A stretch of DNA of 64,000 bases from NCBI GenBank assembly GCA_016722045.1, contig JADKGY010000006.1, positions 62,001 through 126,000 on the forward strand. The letters run 5' to 3'. The stretch comes from Candidatus Opimibacter skivensis. Its GTDB lineage: Bacteria > Bacteroidota > Bacteroidia > Chitinophagales > Saprospiraceae. Positions 53,182-60,969 of this stretch are shown in pieces. The notes under the pieces are model-generated. The model ran no database searches. It saw only the letters and a list, made by a program, of their open reading frames with translations, and had not been told where the DNA came from. The translations under genes were made by a program, and so were the position numbers. Each line of letters opens with the position of its first letter. Position 1 is the stretch's first letter.

Positions 53182-54279
53182 TTATTCTACCGTATTCAGA
53201 ACCGGATGAATGACCATCAGGGGAAGTGTCGCATGTAAGAGTGCCTTTTTTGTCACACTTTGATGTGTAAGATTGTCAATGAAATTTCGATGTTTTGCTA
53301 CCAGCACGATCATTCCAGCCTTTACACTTTCCGCATATTCAGACAATACTTCATCAATATGTTTTTGCCCGAGTGGCATCGAACGGATGTTGAATCCGAC
53401 TAACAGATCTCTGCTGGACATTAAATTTTCATAGAGTTTATCTTTTAGTTTCTTAAACTCTTTTTCATTGTCATTGATATGCACAAAATCAAAAAATACA
53501 CTATTCTTTGCACCGAATTTCAGCAAAGTTTCAAGCGTTTTGTCAATGATCAATTCTTCCGAAAACCCGATCACAATTTTCCCCGGAAATTTAATCTCTG
53601 CCTGGGGCGGCACTACGATGACGGGCTTTGTGGCATGTCGACTTACAGTTGATGTCACTGTTCCAAACAAACGCCTGATGCCTGTATCTGTACCTTTTGT
53701 CCCCATGACCATCATATCATGCTTTTTATTCTCCAGTATGTCGATCAGGGAAACATCGATTCCTCCTATCTCAAGGTTAGTTGAGATACGGACAGGATTG
53801 TCGTTTTTTTCATCTACTTTCCGGAGTTCAGCAGCCAGGTCTTCTACTTGCTCTTCACTTTGCTTCATCAGATGCTCATCGAGTGAGACGGAAGTCACCG
53901 GATCATAGACAGGATAATGTACATGGACAATATTGATACCAAGACCCAGATAACCTGCCATCATTTTAGCATAATGCAAGCCATGAATACTCGCCGGTGA
54001 GAAATCAACAGGCACAAGGATATCGTGATCTTCATTTCCCTTTAGAAAATCCACTGCCTCACGAATCATCTCCTCCATAGCGTTTTCAGTGGAGTTTTGT
54101 ATTATTTTATCACCAATCTTTAACGCCGGTACTGACGCAAGTCCTGCCTCAATAAACTGATCGACACTATTGATTAAGCTTACCGGATAGAAGAGTTCAT
54201 TCTTTTGCAGGGCCTCTTCAAGCATATTTTTTAGCAGGTTTCCTGAAAACCCTTTTACACTGAACACCTCTATATTCAT
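53182..54279 (-). CDS. Tandem universal-stress protein with redox-dead thioredoxin-like N-terminus
   Basis: A 365-residue fusion. Residues 1-78 have a thioredoxin-like fold of the small alkyl-thiol type (MNIEVFSVKGFSGNLL ... ASVPALKIGDKIIQNS), but FSGN replaces the usual CxxC, so it cannot be a disulfide catalyst. Residues 85-365 are two UspA domains: DILVPVDFSPASIHGLHYAK, VMGTKGTDTGIRRLFGTVTS with the ATP-loop type G-2x-G-9x-G(S/T) in the first domain; the second is degenerate. It is the last gene of the minus-strand unit with the CBS and DUF2892-like genes. Confidence 0.85.
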   Translation of the reverse strand: MNIEVFSVKGFSGNLLKNMLEEALQKNELFYPVSLINSVDQFIEAGLASVPALKIGDKIIQNSTENAMEEMIREAVDFLKGNEDHDILVPVDFSPASIHGLHYAKMMAGYLGLGINIVHVHYPVYDPVTSVSLDEHLMKQSEEQVEDLAAELRKVDEKNDNPVRISTNLEIGGIDVSLIDILENKKHDMMVMGTKGTDTGIRRLFGTVTSTVSRHATKPVIVVPPQAEIKFPGKIVIGFSEELIIDKTLETLLKFGAKNSVFFDFVHINDNEKEFKKLKDKLYENLMSSRDLLVGFNIRSMPLGQKHIDEVLSEYAESVKAGMIVLVAKHRNFIDNLTHQSVTKKALLHATLPLMVIHPVLNTVE

Positions 54280-54303
54280 CTCACCGGTAAACTAAACTGG
54301 AAA

Positions 54304-54744
54304 TTAATTTGATTTCATCCTGACCAAGTCTTCCTCCATCAGTATTTTTAAAACATCTTGTGTTGTAAATATTCCAACTAATTCACCGTTGTCCACGATG
54401 GGTATAGCGTGAAATAAATTTTCAGAAAGTACATCAAGCGCTACATTGATTCTTTCTGTAGATTCCATCGTTGCAAGACCAGTTGTCATGATGTCTTCCA
54501 CCTGGTATTTCTCCAATCCGCTGTCTTCCACCAATGGAGCATGTTCACCGGTTTTCACTTTGCGGAGAAAATACAGGTAATCTGCCTTGCTGACGATGCC
54601 GACAATGGTCTTATACTTTACAACAGGGATATGGTGAATTCGATGATTGTTAAATATTTCCTTGACCGCCATCATATTATCGGTGGGTGATACTGTGAGC
54701 AATTTCTTGCTCATAAATTTGGAAACGGGAGCAGTAAAATCCAT
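54304..54744 (-). CDS. CBS-pair protein 1
   Basis: A 146-residue protein with a tandem CBS pair: VSKFMSKKLLTVSPTDNMMA, HHIPVVKYKTIVGIVSKADY and the second VEDIMTTGLATMESTERINV, HAIPIVDNGELVGIFTTQDV. Such pairs bind adenosine nucleotides. It lies between the Usp fusion (24 bases) and the small membrane protein (42 bases). Two paralogues occur at 58337 and 58797. Confidence 0.93.
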   Translation of the reverse strand: MDFTAPVSKFMSKKLLTVSPTDNMMAVKEIFNNHRIHHIPVVKYKTIVGIVSKADYLYFLRKVKTGEHAPLVEDSGLEKYQVEDIMTTGLATMESTERINVALDVLSENLFHAIPIVDNGELVGIFTTQDVLKILMEEDLVRMKSN

Positions 54745-54786
54745 AAAATAGGTTTTGAGATTTATTGTTTGATTTGAGATTACAAT

Positions 54787-55002
54787 TTAATGCGCGTGCT
54801 GTAAACCTGTGGAATCAGCTTTATGACTTCTGACGTGAGCCTTAGGCCACCTTATCTTAATACCCATCAGAGCGCTAAAGAAAACAGGTAAAGCCAGAAG
54901 CGAAATCGCCCAATAACCGGAGAATCCTGCACCGACTACAATAGCCATCAATAAGTAAAACCGGAGGATAAGTGATGTTATACTAAGATCCAGAAGCTTC
55001 AT
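54787..55002 (-). CDS. Small DUF2892-like membrane protein
   Basis: A 71-residue protein with two hydrophobic segments (LRFYLLMAIVVGAGFSGYWA and ISLLALPVFFSALMGI), resembling YgaP/DUF2892 inner-membrane proteins. It ends with a His-containing tail (STGLQHAH). First gene of the unit downstream of the FNR/CRP-like boxes. Confidence 0.7.
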   Translation of the reverse strand: MKLLDLSITSLILRFYLLMAIVVGAGFSGYWAISLLALPVFFSALMGIKIRWPKAHVRSHKADSTGLQHAH

Positions 55003-55025
55003 GATTTTTTGTTTTTTTGTTGGCT

Positions 55026-55056
55026 TAAAGGTATTTGGCTGCCAGATCCTTCAAAA
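55026..55056 (-). promoter_or_regulatory. -33/-7 promoter of the 55002-53182 unit
   Basis: Minus-strand TTTTG (55052-55056) and TACCTTTA (55026-55033), separated by 18 bases, matching the Bacteroidota -33/-7 pattern. FNR/CRP-like box 1 directly abuts the -33. Confidence 0.5.
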
Positions 55057-55069
55057 TGATGCAGGTCAT
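55056..55069. promoter_or_regulatory. FNR/CRP-like box 1 in the kinase/stress intergenic region
   Basis: ATGAT-GCAG-GTCAT. It ends 22 bases before the TACCTTTA -7 (minus strand), placing the box centre near -42 of a predicted start. Confidence 0.6.
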
Positions 55070-55077
55070 AATTAAAA

Positions 55078-55091
55078 TTGATTCTGGTCAT
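55078..55091. promoter_or_regulatory. FNR/CRP-like box 2 in the kinase/stress intergenic region
   Basis: TTGAT-TCTG-GTCAT, exactly 22 bases (two helix turns) from box 1. Closest in the set to the FNR/FixK consensus TTGAT-N4-ATCAA. Confidence 0.6.
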
Positions 55092-55129
55092 GTTTGAAAA
55101 AGAGCATTGAATTTCAATATCTTAGCCCT

Positions 55130-56416
55130 ATGCCAATGCACTCCATTTTTGAAGCCGAGCATTCTCTGAGCATAATGAAATCAATAGTGGAGACTGCTAT
55201 CGATGGCATTTTCCTGATTGATACGGAGGGAATGATCGTGATGGTCAATCCGGCTGCCATCATGCTTTTTGGCTACGAACGGGCTGATGTATTAGGGCAA
55301 AACATATCCCTTCTGATGCCCTCACCACATAAAGAACTTCACCATTCCTATGTACATAATTACCTTAATACCGGCATTAAAAAAATAATCGGTATAGGCC
55401 GGGAAATTGAAGGCAGACATAAAAACGGATCTCTGTTCCCTGCCCGACTGGCTGTAAGTGAAATTATCCTCAATGATCAACATTATTTCACTGGTATCAT
55501 TCACGACCTCTCTGATGTCAAAACGGCCGAAAATAATCTGATCAATTTAAACCAGGAACTGGAAACTAACGTCATCGAACGCACCATTGAACTACAAAAT
55601 GCAGTCAATCGTCTTCTTGATACAAATCAGCTCTTAAACAAATCCATCGACAGACACAAAGCCTCTGAAGCTGCACTTCTGCGAACACAGGAAGAATTAA
55701 AGAAGTCCCTGGAAAAAGAACAGGAGTTAGGTTTATTAAAATCCAGGTTCATGTCTATGGCTTCGCATGAATTTAAGACACCATTAAGCAGCATCCTGTC
55801 ATCTGCCGCGTTGATCACACGATATGATAAACCCGAGAAAGCGTTCGATCGAAACCGCCATGTTGAAAAAATAAAAGCGAGTGTCACGCACCTCAACAAT
55901 ATCCTCACAGACTTCCTTTCGATCAACCGGCTGGAAGAAGGATATTTCGAACCCATGATTACTCACTTTTCTTTAGACGCGTTTCTTTCGGATCTGGAGA
56001 GTGAAATGGAAGGAATGCTAAAAAGTGGACAGCAATTGCTGGTTCGGCAACATAAGATGGGCATTGATATCTTTTCAGACAAAAATATGCTGCGCAATAT
56101 TCTCTACAATCTTTTATCAAATGCCATAAAATATTCGGAAGAGAATAAAGCCATTTCTTTATGGGTTCATCAGCGTGATCAAATGATTGAGATGGAAATC
56201 CAGGATGAGGGCATGGGTATTCCTGACGAAGATCAGAAGTATATAGGTTCGAGATTTTTTCGAGCTTCAAATGCCATGAACATCCAGGGGACCGGGCTAG
56301 GGTTGAATATTGTAAATTCCTGCCTGGCTTTACTCAATGGCACCATGTCTTTTACCAGTAGCCCAGGTAACGGAACTACCTTTATGATTACCATTCCAAT
56401 ATCCTATGAAAAATAA
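55130..56416 (+). CDS. FixL-like PAS-domain sensor histidine kinase
   Basis: A 428-residue soluble kinase from the ATG at 55130; a TTG 12 codons earlier is less likely. PAS domain residues about 12-130: LLMPSPHKELHHSYVHNYL and IIGIGREIEG align without gaps with the FixL haem pocket, placing His 71 at the FixL haem-ligand position (BjFixL His200) and Arg 91 at Arg220. This is suggestive, since some non-haem PAS domains also keep this His. Then a coiled-coil (about 135-205), the H box ASHEFKTPLS (His 213), and ATP-binding N, G1 and G2 boxes (NLLSNAIKYS, DEGMGIP, GTGLGLNIV). No membrane segment, so a cytoplasmic sensor. The stop overlaps the regulator gene by 11 bases. Confidence 0.9.
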   Translation: MPMHSIFEAEHSLSIMKSIVETAIDGIFLIDTEGMIVMVNPAAIMLFGYERADVLGQNISLLMPSPHKELHHSYVHNYLNTGIKKIIGIGREIEGRHKNGSLFPARLAVSEIILNDQHYFTGIIHDLSDVKTAENNLINLNQELETNVIERTIELQNAVNRLLDTNQLLNKSIDRHKASEAALLRTQEELKKSLEKEQELGLLKSRFMSMASHEFKTPLSSILSSAALITRYDKPEKAFDRNRHVEKIKASVTHLNNILTDFLSINRLEEGYFEPMITHFSLDAFLSDLESEMEGMLKSGQQLLVRQHKMGIDIFSDKNMLRNILYNLLSNAIKYSEENKAISLWVHQRDQMIEMEIQDEGMGIPDEDQKYIGSRFFRASNAMNIQGTGLGLNIVNSCLALLNGTMSFTSSPGNGTTFMITIPISYEK

Positions 56417-57458
56417 GATCCTGATTATAGAAGACAATCCTAATGTACGGGAAAACCTGAGTGAAATATTAGCACTTTCCGGTTATGAAACCGTCACTGC
56501 ATCCAATGGCAAAGAAGGCGTTCAGGCCGCTTTAAATGAACTGCCTGATCTCATCCTTTGTGATGTGATGATGCCCGAACTTGATGGCTATGGGGTACTA
56601 CGTATCCTTTCCAAGTCGCCCGGCTTTACGCATGTCCCTTTTATTTTTTTAACCGCCAAAACTGACTTGGCTGATGTACGGCGCGGCATGACCCTTGGTG
56701 CCGATGACTATATCACTAAACCTTTTGATGATGTTGAATTACTGGATACAATTGAAATGCGATTGACCAAAGCCAGTACTTTATCTCAACACGGGTCTCA
56801 TGCAGGTGCCATAATCCATCTCCAGACTGATCAGCAGTTATATGATTCGCTCCCTGATCATTTCAAAGAATCTGAATCACGACTGCTTCGCAAAAAAGAT
56901 CTTGTTTATGCGGAAGGCCAGACCTGCAGAAGCGTATTTTTGCTGAAGTCCGGAAAAGCAATGGCTTCAAAAATCGATGATTATTCGAAAGAAGTTATCA
57001 CCCATTTATACAAGTCCCCGATGATCCTCGGCGTCTCATCTGTGTTCTCAGGATCACAATACAAGGAAACCGTAAAAGTTTTAGAGGACCTGGAAGTGAT
57101 TCCTGTAAAGAAGGATGATTTTATTCAATTTGTCGTGAATCATCCTGCAGCTTCATATTATTTCTTACACCAAATGTCTGCCGATCAGCTAAAGGCAAAT
57201 GAAAAATTACTACTGCAGGCATTCGGTTCTGTGCGTATGAAATTAGCGTCAACGCTCAATGACCTGTATTCCTTCTATGCGAAAAACGGGAAAGCGACCT
57301 TATCAATCACCAGGGAAGATCTGGCCAATATGGCAGGTACAGCTAAAGAAACGATCATACGTTGCCTCACAGAATTTAAGGAAGAAGGCCTCATCGAAAT
57401 TCAAGGCTCGGATATCATCATCGATTCCGATAAAAAACTTCATGACCTTAGGTATTGA
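56406..57458 (+). CDS. Receiver-CRP/FNR fusion response regulator
   Basis: A 350-residue fusion. Receiver residues 1-120 with acidic pocket ED(10), phospho-acceptor Asp 53 in LILCDVMMPELDG, Thr 83 and Lys 105. Then a cyclic-nucleotide-like beta roll (about 150-260; ...LKSGKAMASKID, LGVSSVFSG) and a CRP-type winged HTH with recognition helix GTAKETIIRCLTEFKEEG, holding the Glu and Arg that contact TGA-type half-sites in FNR/CRP. FNR's Fe-S cysteines are absent, so sensing is through the partner kinase. Overlap with the kinase gene makes a two-component pair. Confidence 0.9.
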   Translation: MKNKILIIEDNPNVRENLSEILALSGYETVTASNGKEGVQAALNELPDLILCDVMMPELDGYGVLRILSKSPGFTHVPFIFLTAKTDLADVRRGMTLGADDYITKPFDDVELLDTIEMRLTKASTLSQHGSHAGAIIHLQTDQQLYDSLPDHFKESESRLLRKKDLVYAEGQTCRSVFLLKSGKAMASKIDDYSKEVITHLYKSPMILGVSSVFSGSQYKETVKVLEDLEVIPVKKDDFIQFVVNHPAASYYFLHQMSADQLKANEKLLLQAFGSVRMKLASTLNDLYSFYAKNGKATLSITREDLANMAGTAKETIIRCLTEFKEEGLIEIQGSDIIIDSDKKLHDLRY

Positions 57459-57473
57459 TATTGGCCGGAAGTA

Positions 57474-58325
57474 TTAGGCCGACTCAGGCAAATGGAATGT
57501 CAATAAAGGAATATGGATATCATAGGCCACCTTTATCGCCAGGCTACTTGAAAATAATTCCCTGATCATATTCCGGTGATGCGCCCGCATGACCAGCATA
57601 TCAAGGTGTTTCTGCTTGCAATACTCTATGATGCCCTTTTTCGTGTCCAGGCTGTAATGCATATGAAAACTGATATGACTATCAAGCTTAAATTCCTGCT
57701 GCCATTCTACGGGATCTGATTTCATTTTGTTGTGATCCCCTGTATCCACATGGAAACAATCCAGATGGCCATTTATTTTTGTGGCAAAAGCAAGAGACTG
57801 ACGGACCAATTCTTTTTCTTCAGGAAGATATTCCAATGTGAGGCCGATGTCAATGATGCCTTTGAAAAATGCTTTATCAGGTACCAACAAAACGGGACAG
57901 GTTGATTCTTCCATGGTTTTCAAAGCTACACTCCCATAAACGGCCTTCTTAAATCCTGATGCTCCGTTCGTACCCATGATCACCAGGTCGGCTTTCATAT
58001 CATTTGCTTCATCAACGATACCATTTACGACATAAGCTGATTCCCGAAGCGAATAATTAATGTCGACATCATCAAGAGTATTTTCTGACGCAATTCTTTT
58101 CAATGTATCAATCCGTGTTTTAAACGAATCGAATTCATCATTTGTCACGAGATCATTAACCTCCCTGTTGATATCCGGCAGCTCAAGCCATGGTGATACA
58201 TCAGGGAGCGTATACACATGTAAAACAGTAATAGGAGCTTTAAGCTGTTTCGCAAGCCGAAGCGCAAATATGTAAGCGTTCTCTGCGGCATTTGAAAAAT
58301 CAGTCGGAAATAAGATTTTCATCAT
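57474..58325 (-). CDS. Tandem universal-stress protein 2
   Basis: About 283 residues from the ATG at 58325 (MKILFPTDFSNAAENAY); a TTG five codons earlier overlaps the CBS gene. Two UspA domains; the first has the ATP-loop motif GTNGASGFKKAVYGSVALKT. Second domain is degenerate and lacks the nucleotide loop. It faces the regulator gene tail to tail, with 15 bases between. Confidence 0.9.
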   Translation of the reverse strand: MMKILFPTDFSNAAENAYIFALRLAKQLKAPITVLHVYTLPDVSPWLELPDINREVNDLVTNDEFDSFKTRIDTLKRIASENTLDDVDINYSLRESAYVVNGIVDEANDMKADLVIMGTNGASGFKKAVYGSVALKTMEESTCPVLLVPDKAFFKGIIDIGLTLEYLPEEKELVRQSLAFATKINGHLDCFHVDTGDHNKMKSDPVEWQQEFKLDSHISFHMHYSLDTKKGIIEYCKQKHLDMLVMRAHHRNMIRELFSSSLAIKVAYDIHIPLLTFHLPESA

Positions 58326-58336
58326 ATTGGAATTGT

Positions 58337-58786
58337 TCAAATCAATTTTTTAGTATCATAAGCATATCTGACAAGATCCATAGGTGTAATGATTCCAACG
58401 AGTTGTCCCGATTTGTTGACGACAGGCAATGCATGAACCATATTCTCTTCGAATAATCCAACGGCTACACTCAACTGCTCATCATCTCTGACTTTGATGA
58501 CCTGGCTGGTCATTATCTCTTGCGCAAGGATGGTAGAAAATATCTTCTGGTTAATTTCTTCAGCCAGCTTCGAGTGAAAAAGAGTAAAATGATGCTCCAT
58601 CATATGGATATCAGAAAGACTGATCATACCTACGATATGTTTCCCTCGTATGACTGGTATATGATGGATGTGATTGATCTGTAATTTATTCTTTACAGAT
58701 TCTATTGTTTCTTCCTTCACAGCTGTGACAAGCTCAGAAGTCATAATTTCCTTGATTAACGCACCCTTTTCCATGATCGTATTCAT
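58337..58786 (-). CDS. CBS-pair protein 2
   Basis: About 149 residues from the ATG at 58786; a longer frame to 58900 overlaps the next CBS gene and is rejected. CBS pair: IKEIMTSELVTAVKEETIES, HHIPVIRGKHIVGMISLSDI and AQEIMTSQVIKVRDDEQLSV, HALPVVNKSGQLVGIITPMD. 11 bases before the Usp ATG. Confidence 0.92.
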   Translation of the reverse strand: MNTIMEKGALIKEIMTSELVTAVKEETIESVKNKLQINHIHHIPVIRGKHIVGMISLSDIHMMEHHFTLFHSKLAEEINQKIFSTILAQEIMTSQVIKVRDDEQLSVAVGLFEENMVHALPVVNKSGQLVGIITPMDLVRYAYDTKKLI

Positions 58787-58796
58787 TTTTTCCTTT

Positions 58797-59234
58797 CTAT
58801 TTTGTCCCGGAACCTTTAAGCTGATGAAAAACATAAGCCAGTAGATCGTGAGAGGTGATAATTCCAACAAATACACCATCCTCAACGACAGGTAATGCAT
58901 GAATCACATTCGCCATAAAAATTTCTCCTGCCATCCCAATCGTATCCGAAGGCTCAAGACACAATGGTTGTGACGTCATGATGTCAGATGCCCTGAGGGT
59001 AGAATACAAATCATTGATCCCGATCTGTCCACTCAAAGCATAAGCGAGCATGTGCCTGATCTTAAGATAATCTGACTTGGAGATCATGCCCTTCAATTCA
59101 CCCCCGTCTACAACAGGAAGATGATGAAATTTGTAGTTGTCAAAAATAGTATTGATTTCATCTATAGCCGTAGCACTTCTGACACTTATCGCATTCTTTG
59201 TCATGATGCTCGCAACAGTGTTATCTCTATTCAT
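58797..59234 (-). CDS. CBS-pair protein 3
   Basis: About 145 residues from the ATG at 59234 (MNRDNTVASIMTKNAISV). CBS pair: HHLPVVDGGELKGMISKSDY and DIMTSQPLCLEPSDTIGMAG with HALPVVEDGVFVGIITSHDL. First gene of the CBS-CBS-Usp unit, preceded by a FNR/CRP-like box. Confidence 0.92.
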   Translation of the reverse strand: MNRDNTVASIMTKNAISVRSATAIDEINTIFDNYKFHHLPVVDGGELKGMISKSDYLKIRHMLAYALSGQIGINDLYSTLRASDIMTSQPLCLEPSDTIGMAGEIFMANVIHALPVVEDGVFVGIITSHDLLAYVFHQLKGSGTK

Positions 59235-59270
59235 AATTATACCAGTTGATATGCAATTCAGAAACCCAGG

Positions 59271-59278
59271 CAAAGATG
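59271..59278 (-). promoter_or_regulatory. -7-like element of the 59234-57474 unit
   Basis: CATCTTTG, one mismatch to TAnnTTTG, 37 bases before the ATG and 23 bases after the FNR/CRP-like box. Confidence 0.4.
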
Positions 59279-59301
59279 AGGCATGCTCATTTTAAGCGCA
59301 A

Positions 59302-59315
59302 ATGAGGAAGATCAC
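59302..59315. promoter_or_regulatory. FNR/CRP-like box upstream of CBS-CBS-Usp unit
   Basis: ATGAG-GAAG-ATCAC, reverse complement GTGAT-CTTC-CTCAT. It keeps TGAT and the TCA core of the set with an N4 spacer. Confidence 0.45.
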
Positions 59316-59439
59316 CTGACAGGATGATTTACAACATTATAGCTAACGCTCAGCGACACATTTTCTCTTTCCATATTCTTTACATAACTTACATATACAG
59401 AGTTCGCAGGATTGTTGAACTCGATTTCAAGTATATTAT

Positions 59440-60651
59440 ATGCGCCTGGTTCGTAAACACATCGATTTTTTATTTATCATCCTGATGTTTTCATTGCACA
59501 TCTCTGTCCTGTCAGGTCAAAACATATTCATATTCGAAGATTTCGAATCCGGTGATTTTACCGGCAAAGGCTGGTATGATGGATTCAAAGACCAGCGCAC
59601 GACTGCCGAATTCAAAAATGGTACGCATGCTTATCAGGGCCATTTTGCACATGGCGCCACCACATCAGGTGCAGGCCGTCATTTGTTCGCCGAAACAGAC
59701 AAAGTTTACATCAGCTATTGGGTGAAGTATAGTAGCAATTGGGTTGGTTCCGGTGTCGCTTATCATCCACACGAATGGAGTATTCTCACGAATGAAGACT
59801 GGATCTATCAGGGACCGGCGGATACATATCTCACGACATATATCGAACAAAACGGTGGCAAACCTCTTTTGGCTTTACAAGACAGTAAAAATGTAGATCC
59901 TAATTGTATTCTTCTCAACAACAATTCTTTCGTTGGATGCAATGGTGATTTCAGCACCTATCCTTTTACAGAAGCACGATCAGCTTGTTCATGCAATGGA
60001 TTGGCCGGTCATCTTGATAAACGGGATTGTTTTCCGGATTCGGGGAGCAGCCATGGGTATTATAGTTCGCGTAGCTGGCATGCAGATTCAATTTATTTTA
60101 GAAATACCCCAGGGCCGTATTACAAAAATGACTGGCATAAGATTGAAGCCTATTTCGAATTGAATAGCATCGTCGGCGGCATAGGTATTCCGGATGGAAA
60201 AATAAGATATTGGTATGACGGACAATTGCTCATCACATCGGATAGCATACTGATGAGAACCGGGACACATCCTGATATGAAATTCAACCAACTATTTTAT
60301 GGACCATACATAGGTGTGGGTTCACCGATCGATCAGACCTGGTGGGTGGATGATCTCATCATAGCAGATGGCCTGCCTGTGACAGCTACAGAAAATGTGT
60401 CTGATTCAGAGACCGGATTTACTATTTTTCCAAATCCGTCAAATGGAACATTTACACTGAACATTGACAATCAAAATTTTATTCCTGGTTCGGAGTTTGA
60501 AATTGTTGATGTGACAGGTAAATTACTTTTCAATGAAAAATTAAATTCGGCCGAGCAAACATTTAATCTAAATCTGATGCAAGGGTTTTATTTAGTCCGG
60601 ATTATACACAACCAAAGATTGATTGGAATCAAAAAAATTATTTTTCACTGA
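59440..60651 (+). CDS. T9SS-secreted lectin/lyase-like protein
   Basis: A 403-residue exported protein (signal in FLFIILMFSLHISVLSGQ) with a concanavalin-like jelly-roll (about residues 30-310): FEDFESGDFTGKGWYDGF, HAYQGHFAHGATTSGAGRHL, ISYWVKYSSNWVGSGVAYH, WHKIEAYFELNSI, GKIRYWYDGQLLITSD. This is like polysaccharide-lyase or LamG-type folds. The last about 75 residues are a T9SS sorting domain (IFPNPSNGTFTLNI ... QGFYLVRIIHNQ). Four Cys occur in the insert CSCNGLAGHLDKRDC region. Ligand unknown. Confidence 0.85.
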   Translation: MRLVRKHIDFLFIILMFSLHISVLSGQNIFIFEDFESGDFTGKGWYDGFKDQRTTAEFKNGTHAYQGHFAHGATTSGAGRHLFAETDKVYISYWVKYSSNWVGSGVAYHPHEWSILTNEDWIYQGPADTYLTTYIEQNGGKPLLALQDSKNVDPNCILLNNNSFVGCNGDFSTYPFTEARSACSCNGLAGHLDKRDCFPDSGSSHGYYSSRSWHADSIYFRNTPGPYYKNDWHKIEAYFELNSIVGGIGIPDGKIRYWYDGQLLITSDSILMRTGTHPDMKFNQLFYGPYIGVGSPIDQTWWVDDLIIADGLPVTATENVSDSETGFTIFPNPSNGTFTLNIDNQNFIPGSEFEIVDVTGKLLFNEKLNSAEQTFNLNLMQGFYLVRIIHNQRLIGIKKIIFH

Positions 60652-60729
60652 TAAATTTATCCTTTTCCACCTCTTCTGCCCCTTTTACCTTTTCCGCTTT
60701 TTCCGCCTTTTCTGCCTTTTCTGCCCATG

Positions 60730-60927
60730 CCCCTTCGAATTTTTCTTTGCTGTGTTCCTCTATTACGAATTCATTTCCTGTGAAAAATTCTCTCCCCTGT
60801 GTTTCTCAATCTCGCTTCACATCGTTTTGAAAACCCCGGGGGTAATGGACTTGCACCCCGGGGTTTTCGAGCGAAGCAATGAAACACAGGGGAGAGAAAT
60901 TTAGCGAAGCAAGAAATTTCGAAGGGG
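60730..60927. repeat. About 200-base nested inverted repeat between convergent genes
   Basis: Three arm pairs nest: CCCCTTCGAA (60730-60739) with TTCGAAGGGG (60918-60927); TTCTCTCCCCTGTGTTTC (60788-60805) with its exact complement (60881-60898); and AAAACCCCGGGG (60830-60841) with CCCCGGGGTTTT (60856-60867). The flanks are pyrimidine-rich (CTTTTCCGCC). It could serve as bidirectional terminator or be a mobile-type element. Confidence 0.85.
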
Positions 60928-60969
60928 TAAACGTGAAGCATTCTCCCTCTTCAACCATTTCTGCCCTTT

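Noticed and set aside
55118..55125. TATCTTAG as the -7 promoter of the kinase gene
   Set aside because: It would place the start point at the ATG itself, leaving no leader, and is 26 bases from box 2; kinase promoter left unassigned.
59281..59330. Other dyads (ATGAG-GCATG-CTCAT, ATCACCTGACAGGATGAT) as regulator boxes
   Set aside because: Spacing or half-site orientation differs from the N4 set.
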